DNA of 64,000 nucleotides from Owenia fusiformis (lineage: Eukaryota > Annelida > Polychaeta > Sabellida > Oweniidae). Each line of letters starts with the position of its first letter. The stretch's first letter is position 1. Below are positions 1-9,272 of the stretch, piece after piece. Made by a program: the position numbers and the translations under genes. Location of the stretch: positions 29,267,986-29,331,985 of the forward strand of contig CAIIXF020000004.1 in assembly GCA_903813345.2 (NCBI GenBank), in the 5' to 3' direction. The notes beneath the pieces are model-generated. The model saw only the letters and a list, made by a program, of their open reading frames with translations. It ran no database searches and was not told the origin of the DNA.

Positions 1-199
1 CCAAACCACCCCCACAGCCAACCATTCCACATTCTGTAACCGTTTCTAGCTTATACATTAACAAGCAATCAATATGCAAAATGTCACCACTGCCATTTGT
101 TACAAAGAATGCAAAGTAAACATCAAGTGTGGACCGTTTGCGCAAATCTCCTGTACAGTGTTGATTTACTTACTTGGTGAAACATAATCTTTCTTTTCC

Positions 200-345
200 C
201 ACTTCCTTTTTGTTTCCTCTACTTTCCTCTTCCTTCCTCTACTTTCCTCTTCCTTCCTCTACTTTCCTCTTCCTTCCTCTTCCTTCCTCTTCCTTCCTCT
301 ACTTTCCTCTTCCTTCCTCTACTTTCCTCTTCCTTCCTCTATACT
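200..345. repeat. Pyrimidine-rich minisatellite
   Basis: About seven imperfect copies of an approximately 20-base CT-only unit (CTTCCTCTACTTTCCT type). The short plus-strand reading frame through it (rich in Phe, Leu, Pro, Ser) is a by-product of the repeat and not a gene. Confidence 0.9.
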
Positions 346-955
346 ACCAAACTTAATTTGCCTACATACCCCTGAGACTCTTATCTGATGGATAGAATGC
401 GCTTGCCACCTTCTGCCAGATGTGTCTGTGATTTTTGATGCTAATAAAAATAAAACCAGGCATTGTTTGGTTGGTGGAAATCTCCCTTGGCGGATGTTGG
501 GTGTTTAAGAATGTGAAACACAGTGGTTTGAAAATGTAAAATAGAGAGGTTTTTATTTTTGATGAGAAAAAGCTAATGTTTATGCGTACTTCGTAATAAA
601 TACTGTCCCTAGGTCAAAATGTGTAATGTGAGAATATTTAATTTTATTTTAATTGAAATTTGTCTCTACCATGGCCTCCAGGAGTTATCCTTCGCTGGAC
701 TGGCATCTGGTTCATTCTGGACCATTGGTTGGACCTCGGGTGTAATTATTACAGGTTTTGAACCGTCATTTTTATTTATTTTTTTATTATACATAAATTT
801 ATTCCTTTAGTTTGGCAATCACAATAATAGACATGCAACTGATTGCCAAAGTTTTATAAAAAAAACATTAACGGCAATTTTACACAATGTGAATAGGAAT
901 GCATTAAAATTAAAAATTTATCAAAGTAATGTTATAACTCATATACACTAGTAAT
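346..955. other. Gene-free AT-rich stretch
   Basis: No convincing coding signal. A 63-codon plus-strand frame at 619-810 has no family resemblance that I can see. Confidence 0.4.
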
Positions 956-1140
956 CAGGATATGGTGTGAATGGGACATTTCTGGTGTTACTTGGTATGA
1001 AAAATATTTTTATACCATCTAACACCAAGTCACACCACAATCATGGTGTGACTTGGAGTGAAAGGATTAAGATATGAAACCCCTGCTCTCTAACACTAGG
1101 TCACACCATACTGCTGGTGTGCAATGGTATGAAAAACAAA
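956..1140. repeat. Cluster of inverted repeats (hairpin-rich element)
   Basis: Contains a perfect 13-bp inverted repeat at 1,025-1,056 (CCAAGTCACACCA, 6-base loop, TGGTGTGACTTGG). Near-palindromes built on the same words (TGGTATG, TCACACCA, TGGTGTG) lie on both sides. It resembles the foldback core of a MITE, but I could not find clean terminal repeats or a target duplication. Confidence 0.55.
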
Positions 1141-1629
1141 ATTAATCCTGATCTTGCACAGGTACCTTAGTTTCAAGTATATTCATGATTATTCACAATA
1201 TCTTAATTTCATTAATATAGGTGTATATTCTGGAGTAGAAGAATAATAATGAATATTTTGGCATTGAAGTTGCTGTGGTTTTTTGGGATACACAAAACTA
1301 TAATTGATTTCCTAAATGGTATACTGAAGCTTGTAGAATTCATTGCCATATATGGCAAGGCTATGAGAGAATGTCTGGCAGCATTGCTGCAGCATCATTT
1401 GCATGGTACATTCCAATGTGCTGTCGCAGCGCTGTGACAGCGCTCTCCCAGCTCTCTCCCAGCTCTGTGACAGCGCTCTCGTAGCGCTTTGACAGTGGGC
1501 TGTGATAGCCAGTAAATTTGTATAAGGGGGATTTTGCACTCACAGGTGGCTGTCCATTTGTGATAGATATTATGGAAACATTTTTTGTAATGAAATTTTG
1601 GTAGAGGTCTGAGTCTTTTTGAGGTTTGT
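1141..1629. other. Gene-free stretch with a short GC-rich repeat
   Basis: At about 1,420-1,500 the words GTGACAGCGCTCTC and CCAGCTCTC recur several times in an otherwise AT-rich setting. Overlapping minus-strand frames here (1,312-1,691) are repeat-driven and not supported as genes. Confidence 0.4.
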
Positions 1630-1954
1630 GGTATGTTGACAAATGCTTGTTTACTTTTGTGATTCTTCAGGAGCACTATTCGACAGGGCATTCTTTAAAA
1701 TGCCTAATATCTCTGTTGCCTCTGTTCTCATTCTTTTGCAGAAACAAATTGTCATTTTCAAATGTATGTTTAAATTCTTCTGTGTGCTTTTGGCGGTAAT
1801 GTCTCTTTAAACAAGTTCTAAACTCCACACATTTTGGGCATTGTTTAGGATTTTTTTCATTATTTCACTTTTCATCACTAAAGACGTCACTTCAGCGATC
1901 TTTTTCTTCTTCACAGGGACCTGGAATGACAGTGGTGTACATATTGTTTATTAT

Positions 1955-2395
1955 CCCAATGCAAGACTTCCTTGTTAAGGATATATTGCACAGTGAACTA
2001 CACAAGGGCTTGATGCAAGGCTACATTGTTTATTTATTGTGTTGTGACAATGTGAGAGACTACATTGTATAATGTGTTGTGAGAGGGGTAAACAAGGCCT
2101 TGAGGTTAGACTAGGTTGTTTTTTTGTTTATTGGAGTTATACAGGGATTGATGCAAGATTTCCTTGTTTAGAATATATTTGACAGTAGACTACACAAGGA
2201 CCTGATGCAAGACTACATTGTATAATGTGTTCTAATAGGGGTAAACAAGGCCTTTAGGTTAGACTAGGTTGTTTTGTTGTTAGTGGAATAATACAGGGAT
2301 TAATGCAAGAGTTCCTTGTTTAGAATATATTTGACAGTGGACTACACCTGATGCAAAACTACCTTGTACAATGTGTTGTGATTCTGAGAGGGGTA
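1955..2395. repeat. Tandem repeat, about 150-190 bp unit
   Basis: About 2.5 copies, recognisable by the word TGATGCAA (2,011, 2,203 and 2,349) followed by CTACATTGTATAATGTGTTGTGA. The copy in duplication I right (34,960-35,300) has a different number and spacing of units. Confidence 0.75.
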
Positions 2396-2413
2396 CACTG
2401 TTGTTGCTGTTAT

Positions 2414-2617
2414 CTAGTTATCTAGTAGACTATATAATGTCGTAAAATTTTTTAAAGGCAAGAATGCATCCTTTTTAAATAGATCTTTGTTGTGGAAGAC
2501 TGTAATATCTTTTCTACTCTTGGTGTCTTTGTCGAGTCCAATAATGTGCAGAAATTCAGGACATCTTTTTGTTGTTCTCTTCTCAACTTCCAAGACCAAT
2601 AGTTTCATATTCTGCAA
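2414..2617 (-). CDS. Exon-like open frame of unknown family
   Basis: About 67 codons, preceded on the minus strand by a good splice acceptor (pyrimidine-rich tract ending TTCTTTGCAG at about 2,612). The peptide is charged and normal-looking (KRTTKRCPEFLHIIGLDKD is a typical stretch). I do not recognise the family. The same frame is present in the other duplication copy at about 35,310-35,475 with a TTCTTTGTAG acceptor. It may be a downstream exon of the SET-bearing unit or of an unidentified transposon. It ends among AT-rich sequence with no clear donor. Confidence 0.35.
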   Translation of the reverse strand: MQNMKLLVLEVEKRTTKRCPEFLHIIGLDKDTKSRKDITVFHNKDLFKKDAFLPLKNFTTLYSLLDN

Positions 2618-3289
2618 AGAATAACAAGTTATTTAAAGAATGTCACTCTACTTTAATTCACATTGTTAAATGTTTTCATTAAATCAATTATTCTAACAGT
2701 GAAAGACTTGAAGAAATACAAGTTGGTGGAGTTATGAATATATGAATATATTTTTCCATCTATAATTGCACAATGGTCTTTTGATTTATTATTTTTTAAA
2801 TTTTAAATTTCGCAGATTTGAGTAATGGCCAAATAAGCAAACTCAAAATAAAATACCCCTTTTTGGCCCTTTTTATTTTATTAAATATTGCGCAATAAAA
2901 CTAAATGAAAAACAGAACGAAATATATAAAACAAAATATATTGTATACATATATATAGGCCTATATATCAAAGTACCGAGAAAATGCTAATTTGACAAAT
3001 TGCCGGGGATTTAAAACACACATTCGCGACGATAAATGTGCATGATTTTACCAAGATCACAAACAAAGCAAATTTAAATTGAAAGCGAACAATACCCGGA
3101 GTATAGTACCAGTCTTATATGAAATTTTCTCAGGATTCCAAATCTGAAAACAGAATTAAAATCCAAATTTGGGTTCAGGAGTTATGTCATTTTAAAATTT
3201 CGAAAAAATTGATATGATGATATCTGATGATATCCTGATAGAGAGTCAGAGTACTGAAAAATATTGAAAATATAAAATAACAATCCAGG

Positions 3290-3440
3290 TCAAATCAAGT
3301 TCCAGGCCCAGGTCAGGTCCAGTCCAAGTCAAGTCCAGGTCAGGTCCAGTCCAAGTCCAGTCCAGTCCAAATCCAGTCCAGTCAATCCAGTTCAAGTTCA
3401 GGTCCGTGTCCAGATCAGGTCCAGTCCAAATCCAGTCCAT
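3290..3440. repeat. Minisatellite of CAGGTCCAGTCCAAGT type
   Basis: About ten short degenerate units. The minus-strand frame rich in Trp, Asp, Leu and Gly is a repeat artefact. The matching array in the duplicate is at 36,110-36,240 with a different length. Confidence 0.85.
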
Positions 3441-3512
3441 CCATTCGTTCTTAATTTATTAAAGCTCATATATCTTACTGTTTTAAACACAAAATAATGG
3501 TACAATTTTTAC

Positions 3513-3652
3513 CTATCTCGTCATTATAGCTATAAAATAGCTCTTCCCCTTTATTTATTGCTGTCTTTGCAATAAAAGCTATTTGTGGAATGCCCACGCC
3601 ACCGTTACAGGTCCAAATGACTGAATGTTGCCATCTGCAGCATGGTTGATGT
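3513..3652 (-). pseudogene. KMT5A-like SET domain, 3' exon, copy 1 (broken)
   Basis: Encodes the end of a SET domain: the minus strand reads GIPQIAFIAKTAINKGEEL and then FYSYND, the C-terminal SET motif carrying the catalytic-site tyrosine. Compared with the intact-looking copies at 4,509-4,654 and 5,159-5,304, this copy lacks the bases that form the splice acceptor and has lost one base in the GTGGCCGTGGGC stretch, which shifts the frame. It lies just downstream of the better preserved 5' exon at 3,885-4,133. Confidence 0.65.
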
Positions 3653-3884
3653 TAAAGTATACAGTATACAAATATTAAGTAATACAGTAATAGTCACAGG
3701 TTTATTGGAACACTTTATTTTTTGTGCATCCCTCTGTTTGTCCATCCTTCAGTTTATCAAATTTTGTTCAATTCTTTGATTCAGACTCGTTTTGAAGTTA
3801 TAGCAAATGTGCAGGTTCAACCAGAGTATAAACACATTTAAAAGTCATAATTTAATTATCTAGTTGACACTTTTAAAGTCCTAC

Positions 3885-4133
3885 CTCCCAAAGGCATCAT
3901 ATGCCCTGGTTGCATCCATATGCATCCTTTTGCCTGTCGTACTATGTTGAAAAGTCATAATGTATGACCCTTGTGCATTCTCGTCATATATTTCTATCAT
4001 TTTGTCTTTCTCTGCTGTAGTGAGAAGCTTGCCTTCATATCTGCATATGAAATCGCCCTTATCAAAGGCCTTCAAGGCTTTGACAGATCTTGTGAAGTTA
4101 GAACTAGCGAAAACTTCAACATTTTCGTCATCC
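3885..4133 (-). CDS. KMT5A-like SET domain, 5' exon, copy 1 (open)
   Basis: An open exon of about 83 codons carrying the first half of a SET domain of the histone H4 lysine-20 methyltransferase (KMT5A/SETD8) type. Visible landmarks are VKALKAFDKGDFICRYEG (SET start), GSYIMTFQH and MDATRAYDAFGR, the last corresponding to the DATRE..LGR stretch of KMT5A. It is bounded by an acceptor (TTGTTGTAG, about 4,134) and a donor (GGGAG|GTAGGA, at 3,884), and its phase fits the 3' exon seen in the other copies (AG + A = Arg, then YINH). This is the only open 5' exon among the five copies and the most diverged. Its own 3' exon is damaged, so the gene is probably dead. Family function, if active, would be protein-lysine methylation in the nucleus. 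Confidence 0.6.
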
Positions 4134-4189
4134 CTACAACAATTAAAACATGATGTTTTTATCATTGGATCCTAGTAGGACATTATCCA

Positions 4190-4654
4190 TGTCATCAGAT
4201 CCCTTCACCATTCATATCATATATTGGGATAAGTTTATCTTTCTGGGCTGTTGTAATCACGTTCCCATCATATTTGCACACAAAATCACTCCTGTCAAAG
4301 CGCTTCAGCGCTTTGACGGACCTCCCAAATTTTTGGAGGAGAACACCTCCACATTTTCTGCATCCCTACAACAATTAAAACATGGTGTTTATATCATTGG
4401 GTCCTAGGAGGACTTTGTCTATGTGGCATCCATGTGCAATTTTCTCCCCAATGCGTGTCTGAAGGTCATTATATATGAGCCTTCTCCTTTCTTATCATAT
4501 GTTGTTACCTATCTCGTTGTCATTATAGTTATAAAATAGCTCTTCCCCATTATTTATCGCTGTCTTTGCAATAAAAGCTATTTGTGGAATGCCCACGGCC
4601 ACCGTAACAGGGCCAAATTGCTGGATATTGCCATCTTCGGCATGGTTGATGTAT
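4190..4654 (-). pseudogene. KMT5A-like SET domain, copy 2 (rearranged)
   Basis: The 3' exon (4,509-4,654) is intact: acceptor TTTAAG, then YINHAEDGNIQQFGPVTVAV (the NH motif that contacts S-adenosylmethionine), GIPQIAFIAKTAIN and GEELFYNYND. Immediately after its donor-like ATAGGTAAC the sequence jumps back into the middle of a 5' exon (TYDKKGEGSYIMTFRHALGR, about 4,435-4,505). The start of a further 5' exon (DAENVEVFSSKN, then a shifted frame) lies at 4,190-4,365. The exons are therefore out of order, apparently joined at a short shared word (AACAACATATGAT). Confidence 0.65.
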
Positions 4655-5569
4655 CTTAAAGTATACAGTATACAAATATTAAGTAATAGTCACAGGTTTA
4701 TTGGAATACTATAATAATAACACTTTATTTTTTTTGTGCATCCCTCTGTTTGTCCATCCTTCAGTTTATCAATTTTGTTCAATTCTTTGATCAGACTCGT
4801 TTTTAAGTTATAGCAAATGTGCAGGTTCAACCAGAGTATAAATAGCATGAATATATAAGCACTTGTGCCAAAGGGAAAGGACTAAAAGTTGTAATGGAAC
4901 TTAGCAAGAAAAAGCAAACATATTTGCACACAAAATCACTCCTGTCAAAGCGCTTCAGCGCTTTGACGGACCTCCCAAATTTTTGGAGGAGAACACCTCC
5001 ACATTTTCTGCATCCCTACAACAATTAAAACATGGTGTTTATATCATTGGGTCCTAGGAGGACTTTGTCTATGTGGCATCCATGTGCAATTTTCTCCCCA
5101 ATGCGTGTCTGAAGGTCATTATATATGAGCCTTCTCCTTTCTTATCATATGTTGTTACCTATCTCGTTGTCATTATAGTTATAAAATAGCTCTTCCCCTT
5201 TATTTATTGCTGTCTTTGCAATAAAAGCTATTTGTGGAATGCCCACGGCCACCGTAACAGGGCCAAATTGCTGGATATTGCCATCTTCGGCATGGTTGAT
5301 GTATCTTAAAGTATACAGTATACAAATATTAAGTAATAGTCACAGGTTTATTGGAATACTATAATAATAACACTTTATTTTTTTTGTGCATCCCTCTGTT
5401 TGTCCATCCTTCAGTTTATCAATTTTGTTCAATTCTTTGATTCAGACTCGTTTTTAAGTTATAGCAAATGTGCAGGTTCAACCAGAGTATAAATAGCATG
5501 AATATATAAGCACTTGTGCCAAAGGGAAAGGACTAAAAGTTGTAATGGAACTTAGCAAGAAAAAGCAAA
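4270..5569. repeat. Recent 650-bp tandem duplication of the SET pseudogene
   Basis: 4,270-4,919 and 4,920-5,569 are nearly identical; I see only a handful of substitutions and one single-base indel. The junction at 4,919/4,920 joins the word AGCAAA to CATATTTGCACAC. Each unit carries the tail of one 5' exon, one complete 3' exon and about 260 bp of downstream sequence. Confidence 0.9.
4855..5304 (-). pseudogene. KMT5A-like SET domain, copy 3
   Basis: The second unit of the 650-bp tandem duplication. The 3' exon at 5,159-5,304 keeps an open frame with YINHAEDGN and GEELFYNYND. The sequence at 4,920-5,150 repeats the misordered 5'-exon pieces of copy 2. No complete gene can be read. Confidence 0.6.
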
Positions 5570-5935
5570 CTCTAAGTGCATACCAGTCAAGAAAAACAAA
5601 CCCCATATAGCCCAAAACCATGATCTAACGTGAAAAGAAACAATGTCTAATACCCCCTTTCCCCCCACCATTCAAGAACCAATATCACAATCCAGGATCA
5701 GAAGACCAAGGAACATTTCATTCATACTGAAGTCATTACAATACATGTTGAAGAAAAAAATAGAAATTGATATCCAATACTCATAACCTCAAAAATGGTT
5801 GTAGATAATACAATTACTCATACAAGATCCTAGTAGGACAGTGTGTTAATATCATCAGATCCTAGAAGGACAGTGTTTGTATCATTATCCCATCAAAAGA
5901 AGTTTAGGAGCTTAGAAGCTTAGAAGTTTAGAAGC
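5570..5935. other. Stretch without genes; ATCCTAG minisatellite remnant
   Basis: Holds two units of the TCAGATCCTAGAAGGACAGTG minisatellite (5,820-5,880) and then the phrase TGTTTGTATCATTATCCCATC. That phrase also follows SET copies at 37,165 and 42,487, so this is the usual left neighbour of the SET unit. Confidence 0.55.
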
Positions 5936-6035
5936 TTATAACTATTGAAGTAGGCTAAACAACACGCTGCTTATAACTATTGAAGTAGGCTAAGCAACAC
6001 ACTGCTCATAACTATTGAAGTAGGCTATAAAAAGC
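5936..6035. repeat. 35-bp tandem repeat (GAAGTAGGCTAAGCAACACACTG type)
   Basis: Three units starting at 5,941, 5,976 and 6,011. Related single units occur at 13,200-13,265 and 31,160-31,235 inside duplication II. Confidence 0.8.
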
Positions 6036-6047
6036 CAAAGTATTCAA

Positions 6048-6449
6048 TTATGTTTTAGGGTAAATGCCAAAACTTCGTACTTGTAATATTTTTTTGAGAC
6101 ACTCTATATAGTCAATACACGACGTCCAGGCATTCTGTTTCTGCTTATCATACTCTGCTGTAGAGGATAAGAAATAATTGAAAATATCACAAAGTCCTAA
6201 GGGTGGGGAATTGTAACATAATGTTGAAGGGTCCTGCTTAAAATTATGAATGTCTTGCAACTTCTGACAAAATGAATTTTTTTTCCAATCAGTGGTCATA
6301 ATGCCTATAAAATTTGAACCCAATATGTCAATCAGAATCTGCCTGACCAGAGGAATAAATGAATGAATGGTTTCTCTATATCTTTCCTGAAGTTTCTTCT
6401 GTGTGGTAAAAAAATGAACAAAAGAAAATTTGATAAAGGGGGTAATCAA
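6048..6449 (-). CDS. Unrecognised 133-codon open frame, probably from a repeat family
   Basis: The peptide looks coding (mixed composition, e.g. NAWTSCIDYIECLKKILQV near the end), but I recognise no domain. The sequence at 6,000-6,110 is the reverse complement of 13,435-13,520 and 31,410-31,490. The flank at 6,440-6,660 matches 14,283-14,450 and 17,620. The frame is therefore part of a multi-copy, probably transposon-derived unit and not a single-copy host gene. Confidence 0.3.
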   Translation of the reverse strand: MITPFIKFSFVHFFTTQKKLQERYRETIHSFIPLVRQILIDILGSNFIGIMTTDWKKNSFCQKLQDIHNFKQDPSTLCYNSPPLGLCDIFNYFLSSTAEYDKQKQNAWTSCIDYIECLKKILQVRSFGIYPKT

Positions 6450-6659
6450 AGGAGTATGAGAAGGACTGAAATAAACATGTATGTGAATGATACTTACAAA
6501 ATATCATCTTTCTCTTCATACAGTTCCTTTGTAGTTTTCCTGTTACTACAGTGTGTTCATAAAATAAATTAAATTAATTAAAATACAATTGTTTTGAGTT
6601 AAATATACAAATAAAATAATAAATAACAATTGAATCCCTAGCTAGTATCTTCATTACTT

Positions 6660-7490
6660 ACATTTCCAATTATTATTAATTTATTTACCTGTATTTAAAC
6701 AGAGTAGTCACTTGTCACTTGCATTTTTCATTGATATGGTATATGCGTCTCTAAAGTTATCAGCCTTTAAAACATGGGCTTGTTGCCTTGCTAGTAATGC
6801 GTCTGTGTCTGTTGAATCAGTTGAATTTTCAATTTTGTTCTGCAAATTATCACAAAGGATTTTATGTTGAAAAAGTGATTTGTGATATGTTGATAATAAT
6901 GGTAGTTGATGAATGAGGGTGCATTTGGATTACTGACAATCAATTCCCTGAAAATGTAAAAGCCTGGCATATTGACAAGTTGGTCAGAGCTATTTGTGGT
7001 GACAAATGTTGACTGTAAATACACTAGTTAGGGAATGAGGAATATTATTTTAATTAATTGTCTAATTAGTGCCTTTTGACACCTCATTCACCATGTTAAA
7101 TCTCACAAAAGTACTTTCACTTTCTATAGGCTTTTATTTTATATGATTTGGAGCTATATCTTCCCACACTTCTTCCCTTATCATCGGCTTCTCCTGGATA
7201 TGAATGATGTCTTCCCCAATTTCCTTTTCAGAATTCCTAAACTCTTTCTCCTCCTACTCCCGAATTTCCCTCTTAAACTAATCCTCCCATTATTGGTTAG
7301 CTCCAAAGTACTTTTCCCTCCCTCTCTTCCTATTCTGCCCACTTCATCTCAATTCCAACCACTTGTCCTGGATTGCCTCCCTTCTTTGCCCCAACACCAC
7401 TCTCCCAACTTTTCTTTTCAATTTTGGATGGATTGAGAAAGCTATCAATTGCATTATTTTTTTGTTATGTCACTTTCAATAAAATGTACT
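6660..7490. other. Gene-free AT-rich stretch
   Basis: No supported gene. Short frames at 6,791-7,024 (minus) and 7,143-7,436 (plus, CT-biased) have no visible family features. Confidence 0.35.
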
Positions 7491-7748
7491 TCACCTCATT
7501 TTCTCTTCAGAAACTGACATGTACTGCATCCAAAGGTAATACTCCTTTGCCCCTATAAATCTACTTTTGATGCGAATATGGGTAAGGTCTCTGTCATCAA
7601 AATACACATGCAGCTTGTAGTCCCAATCTTCATTGAATTGTTCCTCTGTATATAATGGGGCTTGTTGAAAAATGCTGAGGTAATCTACAATCAGGATGTG
7701 GAATCCATCAAAATTGAGAATTAGCTGCATCCACACTCCCCACTCCAA
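7491..7748 (-). CDS. Unrecognised exon-like frame
   Basis: 85 codons with a balanced, charged composition (EEQFNEDWDYKLHVYFDDRD) ending at a plausible donor (AAAATGAG|GTGAAGT at about 7,494). I recognise no family. It could be an exon of a transposon or of a host gene whose other exons lie outside. Confidence 0.3.
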   Translation of the reverse strand: MEWGVWMQLILNFDGFHILIVDYLSIFQQAPLYTEEQFNEDWDYKLHVYFDDRDLTHIRIKSRFIGAKEYYLWMQYMSVSEEKMR

Positions 7749-7749
7749 C

Positions 7750-8439
7750 CCTCTTTAGCAAACCTTGCACACACTATTACAAGGCATTTGTACCATCTGC
7801 AATGTAGGCTGAAAAGCACTTAAACATGCTGTCACTCTTTTGACAATTTTTCAAGTTAGAAAAAAGACTATGTTCAATGCAGTCTCAAGTGTTCCTGAAA
7901 GGAATGGTCATTTCCATTTTTTGTAATCGACCGTTATAGCTCTCAACAACCCACCTAAATTTTGTACACAATCTGCTTTCATTTGCCTCTTTACATGTGT
8001 GGTGTCATTCTCAGTTGCAGTTGAACTTGATTTTTTACATCTAGGTATCTTCCCTAGTTTTGATCATAATTCCACACAGTGCCAATCAAAAACATGATGA
8101 ATAAACAAATGATAGCTGCTGATAAACTACCACTCTTTCGTTCAGACACTGGCATGTTTAAGTTCTAGTGTAAACTATATACTGATGAACTTTGCTAATG
8201 TTACATGTCATTAACTGCAACACTGAATACAAAATTTTATTGGCAATTCGCCAGCAAATACAATACAATAAAGTCCACGTAATTCTTTGTGAGTATAAAA
8301 TGGATAGCGTCTACTATAAATTCTTTGGAGATTGTTTAATTCTATCAGGAAGAGGGGTAGTGTTTTCTAGCCAATGATTGCATTTAGTCCAGGATTGTGT
8401 GGAATATTGGAATAAAGACTAACTACATTGCTTCTCTTT
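7750..8439. other. Stretch without recognised genes
   Basis: AT-rich, no splice-bounded frame that I could support, no repeat with clear ends. Confidence 0.35.
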
Positions 8440-8976
8440 CGCGCCAGCTCCTCCTCTTTCTTTTTGCTCTCACTCTCTCCTCTCCCTCTCCTCATCCACT
8501 TGATCTCCCTCCTGTAATAAAAAGAAGATACTGATTTTCAGAGTATTAATTATTGGTCTGAATCATTGGTATTGGTTATTTTTTTGTGTATTTCTGTTGT
8601 GCAGGATCTGGTAGGTTCAAGTCTCATCCATGTAAATGATCTTCTTGCCCTGCTGCCCATCCTTTTTCTTCTGAAATTTGATATTTATTAGTGTTTATTT
8701 ACTATAATTGACATTGATATTGAATATATTGTTGATATTAAGTAAACTTTTACACGTTTTACATTGTTTTTTCTGTAGTTTATTAGTCAAATATTAAAAT
8801 AACCCAGCCCACAATAAAATCGTTAGTGGCCACTCGGACAAAACTTCATCTTTCACATAGTTAGAACTTTTAATACTTTGTAATGTCTTCTTTAGTTTGT
8901 ACATTTTCAGCATCTTCCAACAGATTCTCAAGTCTTCAGTTTTTTGGACCTTACTTTCATGGAATTGCACCAAAGT

Positions 8977-9195
8977 CTATTCTACTGGTACTGGTGAAGA
9001 AGGTACAAGTGCGACCATTCTAAATAACTTTATGGTCGACGCTTGCTTGATTTGTGGAAATTTTCTACTTATACAGGGCTCTGTGAATTTCTCATTCAAA
9101 AAGTTTGAGTCTAGTGGATTATATTCCACAACTCCTGCATGAAGATCATCAATGAAAGGAATATTTTTTGCAGCTCCCTTTGCACTTTTTTTCAC
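8977..9195 (-). CDS. 72-codon frame preserved in both copies of duplication II
   Basis: Translates to the same 72 residues as 30,318-30,536 although the DNA differs at a few bases. It has no recognised domain. Reading past the stop in the same frame stays open for about 60 more codons (FHESKVQKTEDLR and so on), so the original protein may have been longer and lost to an in-frame TAG in both copies. Position next to an IS630-like transposase fragment suggests a transposon N-terminal region. Confidence 0.35.
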   Translation of the reverse strand: MKKSAKGAAKNIPFIDDLHAGVVEYNPLDSNFLNEKFTEPCISRKFPQIKQASTIKLFRMVALVPSSPVPVE

Positions 9196-9272
9196 CTATG
9201 TTTCCTCCTGGTGGTTATGTGAGCCATTTGACAAACATTGTTTGATTTTTATTAAAATTGTGTATTGGGTGT

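Larger units (their letters stand above)
1630..3650. repeat. Segmental duplication I, left copy
   Basis: Matches 34,637-36,400 nearly base for base apart from small indels and different repeat counts. The shared order is: unique sequence, roughly 190-bp tandem repeats, an exon-like minus-strand frame, AT-rich sequence, a CAGGTCCAGTCC minisatellite, then the 3' exon of a SET-domain gene. Both copies continue into more SET-gene sequence. Confidence 0.85.

Noticed and set aside
3246-3440. Trp/Asp/Leu-rich minus-strand frame
   Set aside because: Artefact of the CAGGTCCAGTCC minisatellite.
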